From NCBI GenBank assembly GCA_014729145.1, contig WJKL01000032.1, positions 1 to 23,201 on the forward strand: a stretch of 23,201 nucleotides of DNA, written 5' to 3'. Origin of the DNA: Candidatus Woesearchaeota archaeon. Its GTDB lineage: Archaea > Nanobdellota > Nanobdellia > Woesearchaeales > WJKL01. The number at the start of each line of letters is the position of its first letter. Position 1 is the first letter of the stretch. This document shows positions 21,706-23,201 of the stretch, one piece after another. Position numbers and translations under genes: made by a program. The notes beneath the pieces are model-generated. The model did not search any database. It saw only the letters and a program-made list of their open reading frames with translations, and had not been told where the DNA came from.

Positions 21706-23124
21706 TTATGGTGTGCTTACTCCAACAGAGTTGGAATAGCTGGTTATCTCTCTCCCTTTTTTCTTGAAAGTGATTTTTGCTCTTGGCACTTTAAAATCTC
21801 CGACAATACTTAGCTTGGATTTCATGGTGTAGCTTATCAGTCTGTCCTCCCCTGGAGCTATATCTTCTATGTCCCATTTCATTATAGTTCCTTTTGTCTT
21901 GTGCTTGAATATTCTGCTTGGCTTTAATGTTCCTTCGCTGAATTCTTTTTTTATGCTTGAAATATTCGGAACATAATCTGTAACTGTTGCTTTTTTTATT
22001 GTTTTATTTGCAGAGTTCTTTAGTTCAAGAGTTACCTTGAGTTCAGATATCCCTCCTTCCTTTGTGTTTACATCAGAAACTGTCTTTTCTATGCTGATCG
22101 GGCTTTTATATCTATAATAAACATACAGCAAAATACCTGCTATTATCAATATATAGATTAAAATCCTGTAGCTTGTTGTTATTGTAATTTCTTTGCTTTC
22201 ACCTGGTTTTAATGTTAAATCAATAACCAAATATTTGTTCTCACCTTCAGTTATCTTCTGAGATTCAGGCGATGTAGAGATAAACCAGCTTTTTATTGTT
22301 GTGGTTGGTATCTTTATTGTCTGTGTGTCCTCTACATTGGATTCGCTGATATATTGCCTATTTATGGTGTTCTTGAAAAAAAATCCTTCTTCACTTTCTT
22401 CAACTTTGAACTCTGGAGTGGTTTCCACTATATTGATAGGCTTTACTTTTCTCTCTATAATTTCATTTCCTTCTACAAGTTCAAAAGTTAGGCCGTATTC
22501 TCCCGGGTCCTGCAGAGGATCGATATTATAATTCAATTCAAGGATCTTCTTTCCAAGAGGTATAAGCTTTACATCCTGTTCTGTCTGAAATCCTTCTGCT
22601 TCGCTGTATACATTTAATCTTAAATCTGAAAGATTAAGCAGATTCTGGTTTTCCAGCTTAACCTTTACATTGACCGGCCCGCTTGGATCTATATTTGTAG
22701 GCATATCCACGGCCATCCTAACAGAAGGCCTGTATGCGCTGACTGTTTTTGTAGTGCTCTTTACATTGACCTGGACTATATCAGAATAGATAATCTCATC
22801 TGTTTTTGTATTCTTGAAATATATCTTTATCCCGTATATCTTTCCAGGCTCAACATATTTCAAAGGTGTAAGAACAAGCTTATATTCTGTAGTTTTTTCT
22901 GGATAAACCTTTATTATATCTGAAGGAACATCCCATTCAACTTCTGGAGAATAAACTTTAAGTTCTTTGATAGTAGTTAGATTGCTGTCTATTGTTATCA
23001 AAAACTGTGCAGACTCATCAGCTTCAATCTCGCTTCTTATGGAAGTTATCTTAAAATCAAACGCTTGTGCAGAAACAGCCAAGCAGGATAAAGCTAATAA
23101 TAATAGTATAATTATTTTTTTCAT
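21706..23124 (-). CDS. Secreted/membrane-anchored protein with beta-rich domains
   Basis: This 472-residue protein starts with a signal peptide (MKKIIILLLLALSCLAVSAQA, cleavage likely after AQA). About 300 residues of beta-rich, Ig-like segments follow. A single membrane helix (ILIYILIIAGILLYVYYRY, about 325-343) comes next, then about 125 residues of a further beta-rich domain of DUF11-like style (LKVTLELKNSANKTI, ATVTDYVP, MKWDIEDIAPGEDRLISY). The arrangement predicts one domain outside and one inside the cell. It has no catalytic motif and the family is not recognised precisely; a surface or envelope role is plausible. The ATG at 23124 is supported by a strong GAGGTGTGAG ribosome-binding site, and a TATA box lies upstream. 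Confidence 0.8.
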   Translation of the reverse strand: MKKIIILLLLALSCLAVSAQAFDFKITSIRSEIEADESAQFLITIDSNLTTIKELKVYSPEVEWDVPSDIIKVYPEKTTEYKLVLTPLKYVEPGKIYGIKIYFKNTKTDEIIYSDIVQVNVKSTTKTVSAYRPSVRMAVDMPTNIDPSGPVNVKVKLENQNLLNLSDLRLNVYSEAEGFQTEQDVKLIPLGKKILELNYNIDPLQDPGEYGLTFELVEGNEIIERKVKPINIVETTPEFKVEESEEGFFFKNTINRQYISESNVEDTQTIKIPTTTIKSWFISTSPESQKITEGENKYLVIDLTLKPGESKEITITTSYRILIYILIIAGILLYVYYRYKSPISIEKTVSDVNTKEGGISELKVTLELKNSANKTIKKATVTDYVPNISSIKKEFSEGTLKPSRIFKHKTKGTIMKWDIEDIAPGEDRLISYTMKSKLSIVGDFKVPRAKITFKKKGREITSYSNSVGVSTP

Positions 23125-23158
23125 ATCTCACACCTCTTTTCTTAATGTTCTTTACTAG

Positions 23159-23166
23159 TATTTAAA
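23159..23166 (-). promoter_or_regulatory. TATA box of the membrane-anchored protein gene
   Basis: Minus-strand TTTAAATA, followed by CTAGT, is centred near 23162. It should start transcription near 23136, giving a 12-nt leader that includes the GAGGTG site. The 13-nt string TTTAAATACTAGT is shared with the promoter of the small repeat protein. Confidence 0.5.
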
Positions 23167-23184
23167 GTTTTTTATTAAAACAAA

Positions 23185-23201
23185 TGGGGCGGGGAAGATT
23201 C
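23185..23201 (-). tRNA. Probable 3' end of a further tRNA cut by the window edge
   Basis: On the minus strand the last 17 nt read GAAT, then CTTCC (T-stem 3' strand), CCGCCCC (acceptor 3' strand) and a final A (discriminator at 23185), followed by a T-rich stretch. The remaining cloverleaf is outside the window, so the identity is unknown. The T loop here runs from GAA into T60 without interruption, so this tRNA appears to lack a 59/60 intron. Confidence 0.5.

Overview
The window is archaeal. It carries a split RNA polymerase operon (rpoH, rpoB'', rpoB', rpoA', rpoA''), followed by L30e, an archaeal NusA-like KH protein, uS12 and uS7. Most genes have TATA boxes about 25-30 nt upstream of the start (often leaderless) or G-rich Shine-Dalgarno sites. 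The tRNAs do not encode CCA. The AT-rich, tightly packed layout and the many lineage-restricted proteins suggest a DPANN-type archaeon (Woesearchaeota/Pacearchaeota-like). That placement is inference, not proof.

Layout: (1) 1-4.0 kb holds a coiled-coil protein cut by the window edge, a small two-repeat basic protein, a U32 'peptidase' (Fe-S tRNA/rRNA hydroxylation family), a Dph2-like protein lacking the first domain, and an unknown protein with an N-terminal Cys motif. (2) 4.1-4.5 kb is the C-terminal remnant of a DDE transposase. (3) 4.5-8.8 kb is an accessory-looking block. A regulator-like protein (degenerate TyrRS/TrpRS-like domain plus C-terminal winged helix) diverges from a tight operon of MoaA-like radical SAM, CYTH-domain, bacterial-type Gre-like and Lrp-like genes, followed by a second Lrp-like gene. 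(4) 8.9-11.9 kb is a three-gene operon: type I glycerate kinase, an unknown helical protein, and a metallo-beta-lactamase-fold protein. (5) 11.9-21.0 kb on the minus strand is the ribosomal/RNA polymerase block. (6) 21.0-21.64 kb on the minus strand is a cluster of three intron-rich tRNA genes: Tyr(GUA), Asp(GUC), Lys(UUU). (7) 21.7-23.1 kb encodes a secreted/membrane-anchored protein with beta-rich domains, and the right edge holds what looks like the 3' end of another tRNA.

The most striking observation is the tRNA cluster. Every tRNA is interrupted at least twice: Lys in the D loop (20/21), anticodon loop (37/38) and T loop (59/60); Asp and Tyr in the anticodon loop (37/38) and T loop (59/60). 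Removing the seven introns gives cloverleaves of exactly 74, 75 and 72 nt with full stems. The Lys D-loop intron has a textbook bulge-helix-bulge motif, the Lys anticodon intron and Tyr T-loop intron show its four-pair helix and two three-nucleotide bulges, and the other boundaries are weaker. Multi-intron tRNAs with non-canonical positions are best known from Thermoproteales, so their density here is notable. tRNA-Lys ends only 14 nt before rpoH, so the polymerase operon is either read through from the tRNAs or started from a promoter inside the tRNA-Lys T-loop intron.
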